NCBI GenBank assembly: GCA_000467715.1
Contig: AJFK01000318.1
Coordinates: 180,814 to 244,813 of the forward strand
Source of the DNA: Hysterium pulicare CBS 123377
Lineage: Eukaryota; Ascomycota; Dothideomycetes; Hysteriales; Hysteriaceae
Length of the DNA: 64,000 bases
Direction of reading: 5' to 3'
How positions within the stretch are numbered: the first letter of the stretch is position 1; every line of letters starts with the position of its first letter. Made by a program: the position numbers and the translations under genes. The notes beneath the pieces were generated by a model. That model ran no database searches, was not told the DNA's origin, and saw only the letters and a list, made by a program, of their open reading frames with translations. This document shows, piece by piece, positions 11,601-23,893 of the stretch.

Positions 11601-12884
11601 GGATTGCCCTGACTCCTGCCTGATCACTGTCATCCCGCATTGGCTGGAGCTCAAAACCTTTCGGGGCCTGTGAGGCGTCGGGGACATCGTTTCGGGACGA
11701 GAAGACCTTTTCCCGGCCCTGTCCTTTTCTGCTTCCATCCATAGCATGCCGAAATGGACAGCGTTTCTTGAAACACCCGTGAATATCACCGACGTTAAGC
11801 CGTTCGGTATATGGCCTGATGCGTAGGGAAAACTCTCCTTTCAATATCGTGATTGGAATACCAGTGTTAATCCTCTTGCAAAGGAAGCGTTTGAGCAATT
11901 GAATAGTTGAACAAATGAGTGGATGTCAACCAAGTGTAGAGACGTGTCCCGCTCTATACCACATACTTTTCCCAACATCAAAGTTAAACTTCTCACCGCT
12001 CCTCGCAGCCCGATGCCGCTCGAAATCTGACTGGTGCAGGCATTATGCTGACTCGGGGATCAATGCTTGTAGCACCCTGTGCATATTCGGCCACAGCGAA
12101 CCTAACTGTCAGCCTCAACTTTCTTTGGAATCGCACGACATAACATGGTTTGTGTAAGAGCTATCTTTGGATCAGTGCGGTGGCTTTACTCTGTGCCTGT
12201 CATGTTCCAACGGCTGGGGTGTGCTTCAGTTGGCTCACCCTCACCCTCTCCCGCCATTTTCATCAGGCGCCCGTTCGTTTTCCCCAGTGGCATGGAACCG
12301 TTCGTGAGCGTAAGGACCCCTATTCGCAACGTGAGTCGAGCAGTGACTGATCTGAACTGGACACCATGTCAGACGGGAGACGACCCACACACCCTTATCT
12401 CTTTCACTTCAGAAGGAAATTACGTCTATACAGGACGTGGGGTATTTCGATAAGAATAAGACAGGCACCCTAATCCTTCAGATTTTACAAGAACACGTCG
12501 AGTGAGCACTTCCTTCGTGTGCTAATCTTTTCTCTATTCGACAAGCTATAGTACAGTTTTCCGTAAGTATAGGAAGTGCAGGGGGATTCCAGCTAAAACG
12601 AGTAGCATCAACACCCATTGAACCGCCTTAGAAACCAGCATAAACAAAACCCCCTTAACGAACGCCGACGACCCTATTATTAGCAAAGAAAGAGATTGCT
12701 CAGCAGAACACCGAGTTCTGCCTGTACAAAAAAAGTCGAGAAAGCTTTCTCGGCCGGTAAATCAGACAAGCAGTATCCGAGACCAAACCAGCTACCGAAG
12801 GTATCAAAGAGAAGAAAATTCTATCGCTCGGAATTTGCTGAAAGGGCCAAGAGATAATCTTCATCTCGCCCTTGCTGTGAAACC
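8616..12884. other. 4.3-kb gene-free region
   Basis: No ORF here has family features, splice-joined partners or a consistent frame. The longest, a minus frame at 10423-10896 (157 codons, one hydrophobic stretch), and the overlapping minus frames at 9659-10145 are not persuasive. It contains a telobox-like GGGTTAGGGTTT (10638-10649) and three TTCnAGAA elements (11404-11570). It probably combines distal regulatory DNA of the C2H2 gene with the 3' flank of the flavohaemoprotein gene; an untranslated RNA is possible. Confidence 0.5.
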
Positions 12885-14141
12885 TCAGACGCGTGGCACG
12901 CCTCCAGTGCTGAAGAGTTCCATATGGATTCTTGACCTGTCGATTCCGGACGCTCTCAGCGCGTCGTCCACGTCCAACATGAATTTCTCCGGTCCGCAAA
13001 CGAAGTACTTGGTGGACTTGTCTTGCATGAATAGATCTTTCTCTTGGCTAACGTTCTCCAGACCAATGCGTCCGGCGAAATCGTAGTGCTGGCCCTTGAC
13101 TTCGGCTTCTTTGGGCGTGGTGGTGAAAAACACGCTGTGTACATTATCGTGCGTCTTGACTATGTCGTCAATGTGAGGTTTGAACGCTCTAACGATTGAG
13201 CTTCTCGCGCCGTGGATCCAGGAAATGGGACGCTTCGAGTCTTCCTCCACGAGCGTGTTGAGAATGCTCAACAAACAAGTCAAGCCCACACCCGCCGAAA
13301 TCAGAACCACCGGTCCCTTCGCAGTCTCGGAATCGAAGAAGAAGTCTCCGTATGGATGCGACACTTGCACCACATCTCCAACATTCTTCTCCTTATGCAG
13401 CAGATTCGAAATATACCCGGGATGCTTAATCGCCTTCGGATCCCCCATATCCAACCCCTCTTCCCTCTTCACACTAATCCGATAAAACTCTTTCCTAGCC
13501 CTATCACTCAACGAATACTGTCGCGCCTGCAAAAGCCCACCCTGCAATTCCGGAACCTGCATCTGCACCGAGATGTACTGCCCAGGCTTGAACCCCGGCA
13601 AAGCCTTCCCATCAACCGGCTCCAAGTAAAAGCTCGTGATCTGCTCACTCTCAGCCTCTTTTCTCGCGATCTTGAAATCCCGCCAGTTAGTCCACCCATC
13701 CGCGCTCTCATACAACACTTTCTCCTTCCCGATCATGATGTCGGCCAGTTGCCAATACGCAGCGCCCCACGCCTCTTCAATCTCATTCGTAAACGCCTCC
13801 CCAAGCACCTCCCTCATCGTCCGAAGTAAGTGCGTCCCCACAACCTCGTAGTGCTCCGGCTGGATAGACAGCGAAGCGTGTTTCTGGCATATGAGCTCCA
13901 CGGCCGGGGTGAGGACGCCGAGATCCGTGATGTTGGAGGCGTAGGCGTAGAGAGAGCCGGCTAGCGCGCGCGCTTGGTGGCCCGTTGCTTGGTGCGTGTG
14001 GTTGAAGATGCTTTTGAGCTCGGGATGCGCTTCGAGCATGTCGTGGTAGAATTTGGCGGTGATGGCTTGGCCGTGCGAAACGAGGATGGGGACGGTGGCT
14101 TTGATGATTGAGACTTGTTCGGGGGTGAGTGCCGGTGCCAT
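12885..14141 (-). CDS. Flavohaemoprotein (nitric oxide dioxygenase)
   Basis: This single exon of 418 residues has the family's usual length. It oxidises NO to nitrate with O2 and NAD(P)H, protecting against nitrosative stress. The globin domain (1-145) carries the proximal-haem signature CQKHASLSIQPEHYEVVG, with His88 as the likely haem ligand. The FAD domain has FKPGQYISV (about 184-192) and RQYSLSD (207-213). The NAD domain has ISAGVGLTCLLSIL (GVGLTC where GVGxTP is usual) and ends with FVCGPEKFM and MELFSTGG. The start at 14141 (MAPALTPEQ) fits the family. The 44 in-frame codons upstream contain no ATG and are taken as leader. No mitochondrial presequence is seen, so it is probably cytosolic. 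Confidence 0.95.
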   Translation of the reverse strand: MAPALTPEQVSIIKATVPILVSHGQAITAKFYHDMLEAHPELKSIFNHTHQATGHQARALAGSLYAYASNITDLGVLTPAVELICQKHASLSIQPEHYEVVGTHLLRTMREVLGEAFTNEIEEAWGAAYWQLADIMIGKEKVLYESADGWTNWRDFKIARKEAESEQITSFYLEPVDGKALPGFKPGQYISVQMQVPELQGGLLQARQYSLSDRARKEFYRISVKREEGLDMGDPKAIKHPGYISNLLHKEKNVGDVVQVSHPYGDFFFDSETAKGPVVLISAGVGLTCLLSILNTLVEEDSKRPISWIHGARSSIVRAFKPHIDDIVKTHDNVHSVFFTTTPKEAEVKGQHYDFAGRIGLENVSQEKDLFMQDKSTKYFVCGPEKFMLDVDDALRASGIDRSRIHMELFSTGGVPRV

Positions 14142-16140
14142 TTTTGGTTGTGTGTGGTGGTTGTGTGTGTATAGATAGGCTGAGGTGTTAGAATTTGGGT
14201 TGGGCTGCAGAAATTGTAGTTTTATGGATGAAATCTGCAGATGTAATGATGCGATTGAAGGTAAGGATATCAAGCTCTATAAGATAAATGCTCAAAGGCG
14301 ATAAGGTAAATAAAACGTTATCAGTGCTTCCACTTTCTAGGTTGCTTCACAATGATGAAAAAAGTAGTCCCCAACCTCACTCCTCGCTCAATCTTATATA
14401 CACCATTCTCCCTTCCATCATCACCATGTTTCCGCGGACATGCAACCCAAATATCCAAAAAACCGATGACTTAGACTCAGCTCAGCGCATGACATGAAGC
14501 GCGGAACCCTGACGCCGACAATTCATCGTGAACCCTGGTCTTGTGTTACATAAACGGTAGGTAAGGGGAACTCGTGCATTTCCGCTACAACATATCCGCC
14601 ACACCATTTACGCCGGAAGCGCTGAGATGGGTTAAACGGTTGGGTGGGTTTAACTCTGGGGCTTACTTTTGATCGTGATAGCGAAAGATTAAGACGCGTG
14701 CATGATTTGTTGTTAATTAAAGTGAGTCTAGGTATGTAACAATCAATATATCAGATAACTTGCAGCTTATTCAACCTACCCCAATTATTACTAAACCTCG
14801 GATCCAATCTTTCTTTTATTTCATTTAGATGGAGAAAAGAGAACACTTTACGAACCCAAGCCTTGTATCAACTACCTAGGCAGGTAGGTATCATCGGCTC
14901 CTGTTACTTACCTAGCTCAACAAATATTTCATCCAGCTCGGAATTTACTCGCAGAACCCCACCAGCCTTCCAACAACCAGCAACCCATTACCAAATCCCT
15001 CCCTCACTCTCGTACGATGAAATCGTAAACAAAAAATTCATCCTCTTGTAAATATCACCCCATCATTCGATATGTCGGCACGGAACGGAAGCGGCGTTCT
15101 TGAGGCCAACGAGCGCGGTTATGTTGGCGTGGCATTTCTCCGCGGGGCGAGTGTTGATATAGTGGGGTTCCGGAGAACCTCAAACCCTGTGTATATATTT
15201 AGATGTATATATTTAGATGTATACGGCTGAGGCAGGTTTCAATCGCAAAAGGAAGGCAGTGATGTTTGACTGCAGAGTAGCAATCGTGTCCGAGATGCGA
15301 CATTAGGAATGTTGAAGCTTCTCCGGAGGGTGCTTGCGAAAGAAAGAATGGCGAAGTGAGCTGGGTAGAGGACTCTGTGCATAGACTGTCGCGAGCAGCG
15401 TCAATCACACAACGCACATTGAAGAATTTGAAGAAGATCTATTGTCCACCTAAGTAACTGCATACCTAAGTCTTCCCCCTCCCGAATGTCCACCATCGTG
15501 AGACACGCGAGGCAGGAAAATATCTATCCATACTGCTTTGCTAGTTCATCCACCTACACTGCACCACTGCCTACTCACTATCCCATTATCCACCACACTA
15601 CCGAGATATCCATTTCATCCGCCATAACTGTTCCATTACCCTTTTCGCTCCACCAGATAAAGGGTAATGAACCTGCCCGAAATGATAGACTGGCAGGTCG
15701 AGGTATCAAGTCTGCAAATCTCCGCCATAAAAACTCTCTCTCTCTCGGTAAGACAGTCTGCCCTTGCGGAGCATGTTGCAGATGACATACTGCTCTATAG
15801 TACAAGGGAAAACAAAAGCATAATCGTCAGATAAACCCACGTCCAGTGAAGGAGTAGGTAATGGAAAAGGAAACAAAGGAAAAGCGGGCCAGCCATGAAG
15901 CAAGCCATAGGAACATCTCCTATCTCACAGAGACTCCTTAGCCGGGAGTTGGCATCGGGGAAGAAGTCGGCGAGAATATTGAGACGGAGCTAGGCTTGAG
16001 AATTGGGAAGACTGCAGAAAAACTTTTGGGTCGCAACCATAGAGGGGTGTCCGCCGAGAAAGAACCGGGACCGAAGCGCCATTCGCCAGAGACATTGACC
16101 AAACCGAAGGTAGGTATTGAGAAGGGTATGAGATGCGCGT
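14142..16140. other. Intergenic: flavohaemoprotein promoter and Pab1 gene 3' flank
   Basis: Two kb without a supported gene. It includes CT-rich and AT-rich stretches, a short ACCTAGG-type repeat near 14873-14890 and the 14-bp tandem repeat at 15190-15223. A 52-codon ORF (15072-15230) ends inside that repeat. Confidence 0.5.
15190..15223. repeat. 14-bp AT-rich tandem repeat, about 2.4 copies
   Basis: The unit TGTATATATTTAGA occurs at 15190-15203 and 15204-15217, with a partial third copy. Confidence 0.8.
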
Positions 16141-18502
16141 TTAAGCCTTCTCATCCTTAGACTCCTCCTTGCCCTCCTCCTTGGAAGGAACGTCACCTTC
16201 CTTGTTCTTGACATACTCATCGTAAACGCTCATAGCCTCGTCAACCTTGGCGCGGAGAGCACTCTCATCCGTAGTACTGTTGGTTGTGCGTCAGTAGACA
16301 TTAAAGTGAAGAAGTCAGTTCAACTTACAGGTTAAGCAACTCCGAATTGTCCATCTCCAGGAGCATACCAGTGATCTTACCAGCCAGCTCAGGCTGCATC
16401 TCGTGAATCTTGGGATACAGAGCCTCACCCAGCATCTGCTTCTGCTGTGTTGGAGGAGCGGCGTTGAGTGATGTCATGTCAAGACCACTGGCCATGGGGC
16501 CTGCAGGCATGCCAGCCATCTGTCCACGACCCTGAGCGAATCCTGGCATCTGTGGCTGCCCAGGCCTACCACCAGGCATTTGTCCACGACCGGCCCCACC
16601 GCCTTGTGGGAATGATTGACCGCCACGAATTCCTGGAACACCTGCCATCTGTGGAGTCATGCCGGGCATTTGAGGCATTTGAGGAATTTGCCCACGAGCT
16701 CCAGCTCCACGTCCTCCCATGGCAGCTTGAGCTGCCTGTGCCAATTGAATATATTGGGGGTTCATATATGGTGGCGGGAACGCACCAGGAGGCATGTTTG
16801 GCTGCATGTACATCGGAGGGATTTGTTGACCAGCACTTGGTCCACCACGTCCTCCTTGCTGACCACCAGGGAATCCAGCTCCACGTCCACCTTGGGCGCC
16901 AGGCATGACCTGAGGGAACGGCATCTGACCACGACCGCCGGCAGGGAACATGATGGGCTGTTGGCCGGGGCCAAGGAACATCTGAGGCGGAGCAAAGGCA
17001 CCAGGACCCAGGCCTTGGTTGGCAGCCTGTTGTTGCATTCGAAGCTGGTTGCGAGCTTGGATGGTCGCTTCAAGCTGGTTCTTGCGGACATCTTTCCGCT
17101 GAGCCAAGGCAACGTAGAGGGGCTTGTTGTTGATCATCTTCTGGTTCATTTCCGTCACGGCCTTGGTTGCTTCATCAGGGTTACTGAAGCAGACAAAGCC
17201 AAAGCCCTTGCTCTTGCCCAAGATCTTCTTCTCACCCTTAATTGTGACCTTGGCCCCTTCTTTCTTCTCCTCTTTTTTGTCGTCCCCGGAGGATTCCTTT
17301 GAGTCCTCCTTGTCTTCGCCTTCCTTGTCCTCTTTCTCGTCCTTCTTTTCGTCAGAGGGTGTGTCGGCGCGGTCGGCAGGCATAGCGTCACGCATGACCT
17401 TAGCCGAGGTTATATTGCCGAAGGGAGTGAAGAGGTCTCGAAGCTTCTCATCATCGACATCATCATCTAGGTTCTTGATGTAGAGATTGACGCCTTGGTA
17501 TTTGGACTGCTTCTCCAAGCGTGCAGCTTCGTACTGCTTGCGGAGTTCCTCCTCGCGCTCGTGCTTCTTCTGCGCCCGACCAACATAGAGTTTCTGACCT
17601 CTGAACTCCGTGTCGTTGAGAGCATCCACGGCAGCAGAGGCATCTTCATGTCTGATGTAGTTGACGAAGCCGAAACCACGGCTCTTGCCAGAGTCATCGT
17701 GAGCAAGCGAAGCGGAAGTGATCTGACCGTGCCTCTCGAAAAGCTCGCGGAACTCATCATCAGTAACCTCTTGTTCCACGTTCTTGACATAGATATTCGT
17801 GAAGTTGGCCTTCATCTCCTCGAATTTGCTCATGCGGTCCTTCTTCGGAATATGATGGCCGACAAACACCTTCTTCTCGTTCAAAAGCATACCGTTGACG
17901 TGCTTGATGGCGTTGGTGGCAGCTTCGGCGGTCTCGTAGTGAACGAATCCGTATCCTTTGGAGTTGCCCAACTCGTCCTGAGCGACCTTGCAACTGAGAA
18001 TGTTGCCGAAAGCGGCAAAAGTATCATGAAGAGCCTTGTTGTCGATGGCGACATCCAAGTTCTTGATGAAGACGTTGCCCTGGCCAGTCTTGCGCAGGGC
18101 AGGGTCACGTTGAGACCACATGATGCGGCATGGCTTTCCCTTGATGACGGTGTAGTTGAGCTCCTCGAGAGCCTTCTCGCCATCCTCAGAGCTGTTGTAG
18201 TTGACATAGGCATATCCAAGCGAGCGACGCGTGACAGCATCACGGCAGACACGAATAGAGGCAACCTGGCCGATGGACGAGAAGAGCTCGAAGAGCATGG
18301 CTTCGGTGACAGAGGGATCGAGTTCACCAACATACAGCGAAGCAGAGTTCTGGTGGGCAGCGGAAGGAGCGGCAGACGTAGGGGTAGGAATATCGCCAGA
18401 CTGCTGGGCTGAGCCAACGTTGGTATTCAAGGTGGTGCCGTTGGGGCCATCGGCGGCCGCATCATGGGCGGGAGAGGTGGAGTTGGCAACTTCGGCAGAC
18501 AT
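16141..18502 (-). CDS. PAB1: Poly(A)-binding protein Pab1
   Basis: Two exons (18502-16329 and 16276-16141) give 769 residues. Four RRMs lie at about 55-132, 142-219, 235-312 and 338-475, with RNP motifs such as [45 protein letters not shown] and GFGFVCF. A Pro/Gly/Met/Gln-rich linker follows, then the MLLE/PABC domain (about 681-755), which the intron splits after ELLNL. The protein binds mRNA poly(A) tails, eIF4G and PAM2 proteins in translation and mRNA stability. RRM4 carries a 55-residue acidic Lys/Glu/Asp insert at about 374-428. The start MSAEVANS is the first ATG; the frame upstream is open but lacks ATG. The leader carries oligo(A) tracts that suggest autoregulation. The C-terminal exon is Glu/Lys-rich. 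Confidence 0.97.
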
Positions 18503-19491
18503 CTTGATGGTCTGGTCGGTACGGGTCAGTGGTACTCTTTGGTGTTTATGCGAAGCCACTGCCCCTGTCGGTCTGGGGGTTGGAGAGGTGGTTGCTCACC
18601 TTGTAAGGAGCCTAAAAAGGGAGGGCAATGTTATACACTCGTGTAAAGTGAATGGTGAAGTCCAAGAAACACAACTACGAGGCGGACCTGTTGCGCGAGG
18701 GCGGGAGATTGGAGGAGGTAGACGTGTCGGAGCAAGCGACTGATCTGTATAGGTTGTAGGTTGGCTTGAGTCGTCGGAGGACGTCAACTGGTTTTTTTGG
18801 GGATTTTTTAAGTTTTTTTTCGAGGCTTTAGGTTTTGCGAAGGGGAAGAGGGTTAGAGAGAGCACTCTGCGAGAAGCCCACTCCTAGTTGGATGTAGCGT
18901 GTATGTGGTGTTGTTGAGGGTAAAGGAACAGATTGGCGGCCACAAAGGGAATTTTTTTGTGATGGCCTTTGCTGGGCCGCACGTGCCCCGGTCAGCCACC
19001 ACCCCCGAAGCGAACACCAGCAGTCCTTTCTCGCCATTTGAAGACGGCCAGCGACGGTGCTGAAGCAAACTCACGAGCGAGCAGGAGTGAGGCGGCATCG
19101 GTATTCGCAGCACTGCAGCAGGCAATCGCTTCTGTGTGCACAATCTCTGCAAGCGCAAACAGCCATTCGCTATTCCCATCTGCGAGCGCATCGCATCGGG
19201 TTCGCAGCCCATGACCCTCCATCACGCATTCTTACCCGCAGAGTTGTTCACGGGCGCCTATAGAGAGCTTTAGCTTAGGAAAGGCCTGGAAAATATCTAC
19301 AATTGAAATAGTTGTATGCCAAGCTTCTTTGGTTTGATATGAATGTCTCCTTTGCACATGTCAAGGCCCGCCTCACAAGAGAAAGACGCGATTCAATATA
19401 GCCAATCCAATACAGCTTGTATAACCAAGGAGAGGCTGAAGTCTCTAACGCGACCGCTAAAAATGGGTATCTGGGCATAAGAAATCGTATC
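18503..19491. other. Pab1 gene leader and promoter, 3' flank of the next gene
   Basis: About 1 kb. Besides the oligo(A) tracts, GTGAGC near 18598 with CAG sites nearer the ATG could define a leader intron in the Pab1 gene. No separate gene is seen. Confidence 0.45.
18792..18820 (-). promoter_or_regulatory. Oligo(A) tracts in the Pab1 gene leader (possible autoregulatory site)
   Basis: Read in the gene's direction there are A8 (18820-18813), A6 (18809-18804) and A7 (18798-18792), about 290-320 bp before the ATG. PABP mRNAs in other eukaryotes carry A-rich 5' leaders bound by PABP to limit their own translation. The transcript start was not determined, so leader location is inferred. Confidence 0.5.
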
Positions 19492-22400
19492 CTAAAGGCT
19501 GTCATCCCACCCTCCCTGGTTCACCAAGAACGCCTCCACCCTGTCTTTGCATTCTTCCAATCCCCTTCCAAGAGCCTCATCCCACTGACCCTCCACCAGG
19601 CCAACCTTCTCCTTCAGATCCTCCGTCAGTCTCGCCTCCTCGTCCTGCCTAATCGCCTTCATCTCTTTGTCCACACTCGCAAAGTCCTCGCCAGCTAGAT
19701 ACCGCTGCGTCTCGAGCAAGCGAGAGCCAGCTGTCATGACGCCAGTCTTGACTTCATGTAACAGACAGAGAAGGTTGATTTGAGATTCGATGAACTGATA
19801 TGCAGACCTGCCCGCATGCGCTAGTAAAGAGTATAGGTATTGCATCGGGAACTCGTGATACGCCGGATTCTCCTCGTATTCCTGAGGAGGAATCAGAATC
19901 CCGAAGCCGTTGAGCTTGTTCGGAACTTTTTGAACGATTGCCAATAAACCTGGGGCAATGTCCCAGAAGGCTGAGAGTTGCAGTTCGACGCCCCTAGTCA
20001 CGTTCTGCTCCACGACGTTAATGAACTCTTCATATCTCTTCAGCGTCTCCTTTTCGAACACAACTTTGCGATCCTGTGCATCGCGCCGGAAGAAGTTTTT
20101 GGCTTCTTTGATCTTTTCTTGATTGCCAGTTTGAATGTATGGCGTCAAAATGATGTCCTTGTATCGATCGTTGCGCTCGTCTTCCAGCTCGAACATTTCT
20201 CGGTGCAATTGCTCTCGGGCTTCGAAAAGCCACTTCAGCAACGTCAACTTCTCAAGTAATTCGGGCTGTTCGTCCCCCTCCTCTTGAGTTTGATTTGGAT
20301 TCGGTTCCTGTGCGTCGTTGAAGAGGCTGCTGCGGAGATGTTCTATGCTGGCCGAAGCTTTCGTGATTCGCTCAGAGAAGAGTGCATGCAGTGGGTTAGC
20401 AACGTCTTTCTGAAATGTATCGAATTCATTTTGCACCAGCTCCTGGCTTCGTTTCTTTTCTCGTGCTTCAAAATCGGCTTCGGCCTTCGCAGCATCTGCA
20501 AAGGACATGATTCCATTTCGAACATTTTCCTGAATATTGAATCGAAGCTGGTTGCGCTTTTCGGTCAACGTTGACCGTTCCTGCTCGCGGTGAGAATTTA
20601 TCCTGGTAAGGTAGCGTTCTTTTGTGGTACCGACATCTTCCAGATCCGACAATGTCCGCAGATTTGTCCTGATGGGCGCAAGATCTGGGTGATTGTTGCT
20701 CACAGCAGGATAGTGCCGCGGATACGCCGGAGGAAGTGTGACAAGCCTTGACACATCTAACTTGTACGGATCGGGAGTGGCAGGTGCTGAAGCCGGATAA
20801 AATTTGAAAGAGCGGGCGGATGCAGGTTGGCCTTGATCATGAAGCCCGGTCTTTTCAGTAGGATACTCATTCGGACCGTAGGAGTAATTGCTCGGCCCAG
20901 GTAGAAATGCCGGAGACGCGTTATCTTCCCATTGAAGGTTCTCACGAGCCTCCTTTGGCAGGCCCATATATTTTGATTCTCTTTTGCTTCGTTCTATCCT
21001 CCTGCCACCTTCTCCAGCGGACCCACCATCTCCACTGGCCTCCCACCAACGACTGGACGATCTGCCGCGAGAATCCTCCTCATCTGGAACTGTACTCACT
21101 GCCATGCTAGGAATGGGAGAAAGGCAAGGCTGGAAGCTGTTCCACGCCTGCTCCCGACCATGGCCTTGACTAGAGGCACTCGATGGGGAATTGGGTTCCG
21201 TGTGCGGTGTGTAATTGGCCACTGACGATGCAGGGCTTGCGGCTGTTGTGGGGGCAGAAAATCTCGTATCAGGAGACTCGCCCACCGTTGAGGCTTGTGA
21301 TCTTCTACCACTCGGTACAACAACAGTGGAGGCATTTGGTGTAGTTGATCTCCTCCCACTGGTACCGTACGAGCGCCATAAGTCCCTCGTCGAATCTAAG
21401 ATGTCACTTGCCATGGCATCAAAAGCAGCTGAATATCGGTCTCGGCGTAGTCTGGACTCAGCAACAATGAACTCTGCGAAAAGTTCCAATCTTTCTTGGT
21501 CCGTTTGTGCCGCCATCTCCTGTTCTACAAAATTGCGATGACGTTCAATAGAGCCTTGTGCAAACAGTTCTCGTCCAATTGGCTTTGGCGTGCTGGTTGA
21601 TAGGCCTGCTGATGGTGGACGTACTGGAGAAAGTGGGGCAGGCATGGAGGTAGACTCTGGATTTGGGGTATGCAAGATATGAGATATGGGCCTGGCACTA
21701 CTAACTGTCGGAACAGAGAGACCAAAAGAGCGTTCATCTCCTGGACGTTGGGGAGGTGGGGTTGGAAGCGTTTTCGGAGGTACAGCCGGAGAATTTTTTC
21801 GAAATTTGTTGTGCTCAAATCTGTCATGACCAGGGGAGAATGGAGGTGTAGGCGCGAAAACCTCAGGCGACATAATTTTTCTGGCTGAATCTACTCTAGG
21901 CGTGGAATTGGAGGACTCTGGGTTCTGTAGGTCTTCAAAAGAATTCTTGTTGCCCGAGAAAGATTGCGAATCCCTCGGCGAATGGAAACCCCTTCCACTT
22001 CGTGGAGTCCCTTTGGTAACACCTCGCCGTCGAGTTATGGAACTGTCAGATACATCGGGCAAAACGAGATCAGCTGGCTTTGTGGACGCAGACTCCATGT
22101 CCTGTGCCCAAGGATTGTTGCTTGGTTCTAATGTACTATACCCACTACCAGATCGTTCGCGAGCCGCCCGGCTCTCGCTTCTTCGTTCACGGATCCCCCT
22201 CGCACTCGGATCACGTTTCGCAGGAGTTCGAGTTAACGCACCTGCCGAGTTTGAATTCGCAGACTGTGTTGACGACGTTGTTGGCCCAGTCTCGACCGAT
22301 ACAGATTCAGACCCGGCAATCTGGCTTGGTCTATTACTTGAATTGATGTTGGTGCCACTAGTATCAATATGCAAGCCTCGGGCTGCCGGAGACCTGGACC

Positions 22401-23893
22401 GATTCCGAATGTCCTCATCTTGCCAGCCCTGTGGTGTCGGTGGTATTGGGGTCAAAGCAGTGCCTTGTTGGGGAGGCCTTCGTGTAGGCGGAGCAGGCAC
22501 TGGTGATTCGCCTCGCGTGAACGAGTCTGGTGTGCGACTCATACTTTGGGAGCGTGAACCACTTGGAGGTGGGCCAGGAGGGGGAGGAGGTAATGGCATG
22601 CCTGGTCCCCAGCTACTATTTGGCGGAGTCGGGGAATTTTCGATTGGAGTTCGAGCGCTGCTACCGGCAAGGCCGATGCCACCGGTAGAAGCCGCTCGAC
22701 GGGACGTAGGAGCCTTTGCCGGGGAATCGGGACTGTACCGACGTTCTGGCGCAGCATTCGGGAGAAATCTGGATCTACATCAACTTCAATCTTACAAAAG
22801 GATAGTGATACTTACTGCTGAACACCCCTGAGCAACGGGGAAGCGTTCACCGGGTTACGTGAGAGTGCCTCTGTAGTATTGATACGCAACGATTCTATGG
22901 CACTAGGTCCGGAGCCTTGTTCGGGTGTCCGATTTCTCGATGTCAAAGCCGTTAGACTAAATTTCGAATGTAATCTTTCAGCCCTCGGTCGTGATGCGGA
23001 TCGATCTCGAGCATTCTGGGGAGGGGGTGGTGGAAAGGCAGAGCCCGAATTCGCACTGGTGGCGCTGGTTGGTATTGTCATTGACGAAGGCCGGCTGTAA
23101 TCATATCCAGACGATGGTCGTTGTGGTGCAGAGGGATGATACTCGGATGGGACCGGGCTGCTCGTGGCATTTTGAGGCGATTGGAAAGCATTGCTCGACA
23201 TATGCGGAGACGAACCCACGGGCTGCGACCTATTCTGTCCTTGGTTCTGACCCGGTGAATATGGAGGCGGAGGGGAGGGCATCGAAGCTAAGACACGATT
23301 CAGTACGATCACGTCTAGGAGATATACAGTCCAATTGAAAGATATGGGAAGATATGAGAGACAAAAGGCAATTCTAGTGTGGTTCTCGAATCTTCCCCCA
23401 ACAAGAAGGGTCATACAAAATAACCAAAGAGAAAAGAATTTCGACAATTAGGGAATGGGAATATTCAATTACCCTCCATCCCAGTGACCTCCCGCGGTCT
23501 ATGCGTTGCAGTAGGTGTTGATGTGTTCGAGTAAGGCACGTATGCCCCTCCAACAGGTCCATTGCGTCCCCATTGTTGCGGATTGTATGCTCCTATCATT
23601 GGGGAAGCACCCCTCAAAGCCATAGGTGACGATACTGGAGAACCGACGAAGGATGAAGGCGAGTGAGCGTAGGGCGAGAAAGGCAGGCTTAAAGATGTCG
23701 CTGAAGCAGGCGTTTGAGAATGCAGGAACGCTCCTTGCTGCGGGGCCAAGCCTGTGGTGATAATTGGAGGTTGCACAGCGATGCGCCTTCCAGGAGAAGG
23801 TTGTCCTGCTGCTACTCGAGGAGCAGAGGTCGGTGCCGGAGGGGGAGGAGGCGGCGGGAGGACATGAGAGGCATAGTCACGTTCAGAACTCAT
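19492..23893 (-). CDS. Large proline/serine-rich protein with conserved helical C-terminal half
   Basis: Three exons (23893-23473, 23287-22816, 22768-19492) join in phase to 1389 residues. Residues 1 to about 960 are low complexity, rich in Pro, Ser and Thr, with several polyproline runs such as LPPPPPPPAP near the start, PPPPPP and PLPPPPPGPPP, plus many SP/TP sites; this suits binding to SH3, WW or profilin-type partners. From about 967 the sequence becomes charged and helical with long coiled-coil-like stretches (for example KRSQELVQNEFDTFQKDV) to the end (NQGGWDDSL). I do not recognise the family; a cytoskeletal or polarity scaffold is a guess from composition. The start MSSERDYASH is the first ATG after in-frame stops. 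Confidence 0.8.

Noticed and set aside
14142-14273. 44-codon in-frame N-terminal extension of the flavohaemoprotein, free of acidic residues, as a mitochondrial presequence
   Set aside because: The extension contains no ATG (its first codon is TTG) and almost no basic residues, and the family start MAPALTPEQ follows it. It is read as leader.
15072-15230. 52-codon ORF starting MSARNGSGVLEANERG
   Set aside because: Its last third is formed by the AT-rich 14-bp tandem repeat and there is no promoter or splice evidence.
16468-18412. Long plus-strand ORFs opposite the Pab1 gene (up to 305 codons)
   Set aside because: They mirror the strong codon bias of the Pab1 gene and are shadows.
21902-22831. 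309-codon plus ORF opposite the large proline-rich gene
   Set aside because: It is the complement of polyproline and Ser-rich coding sequence, so not independent evidence.
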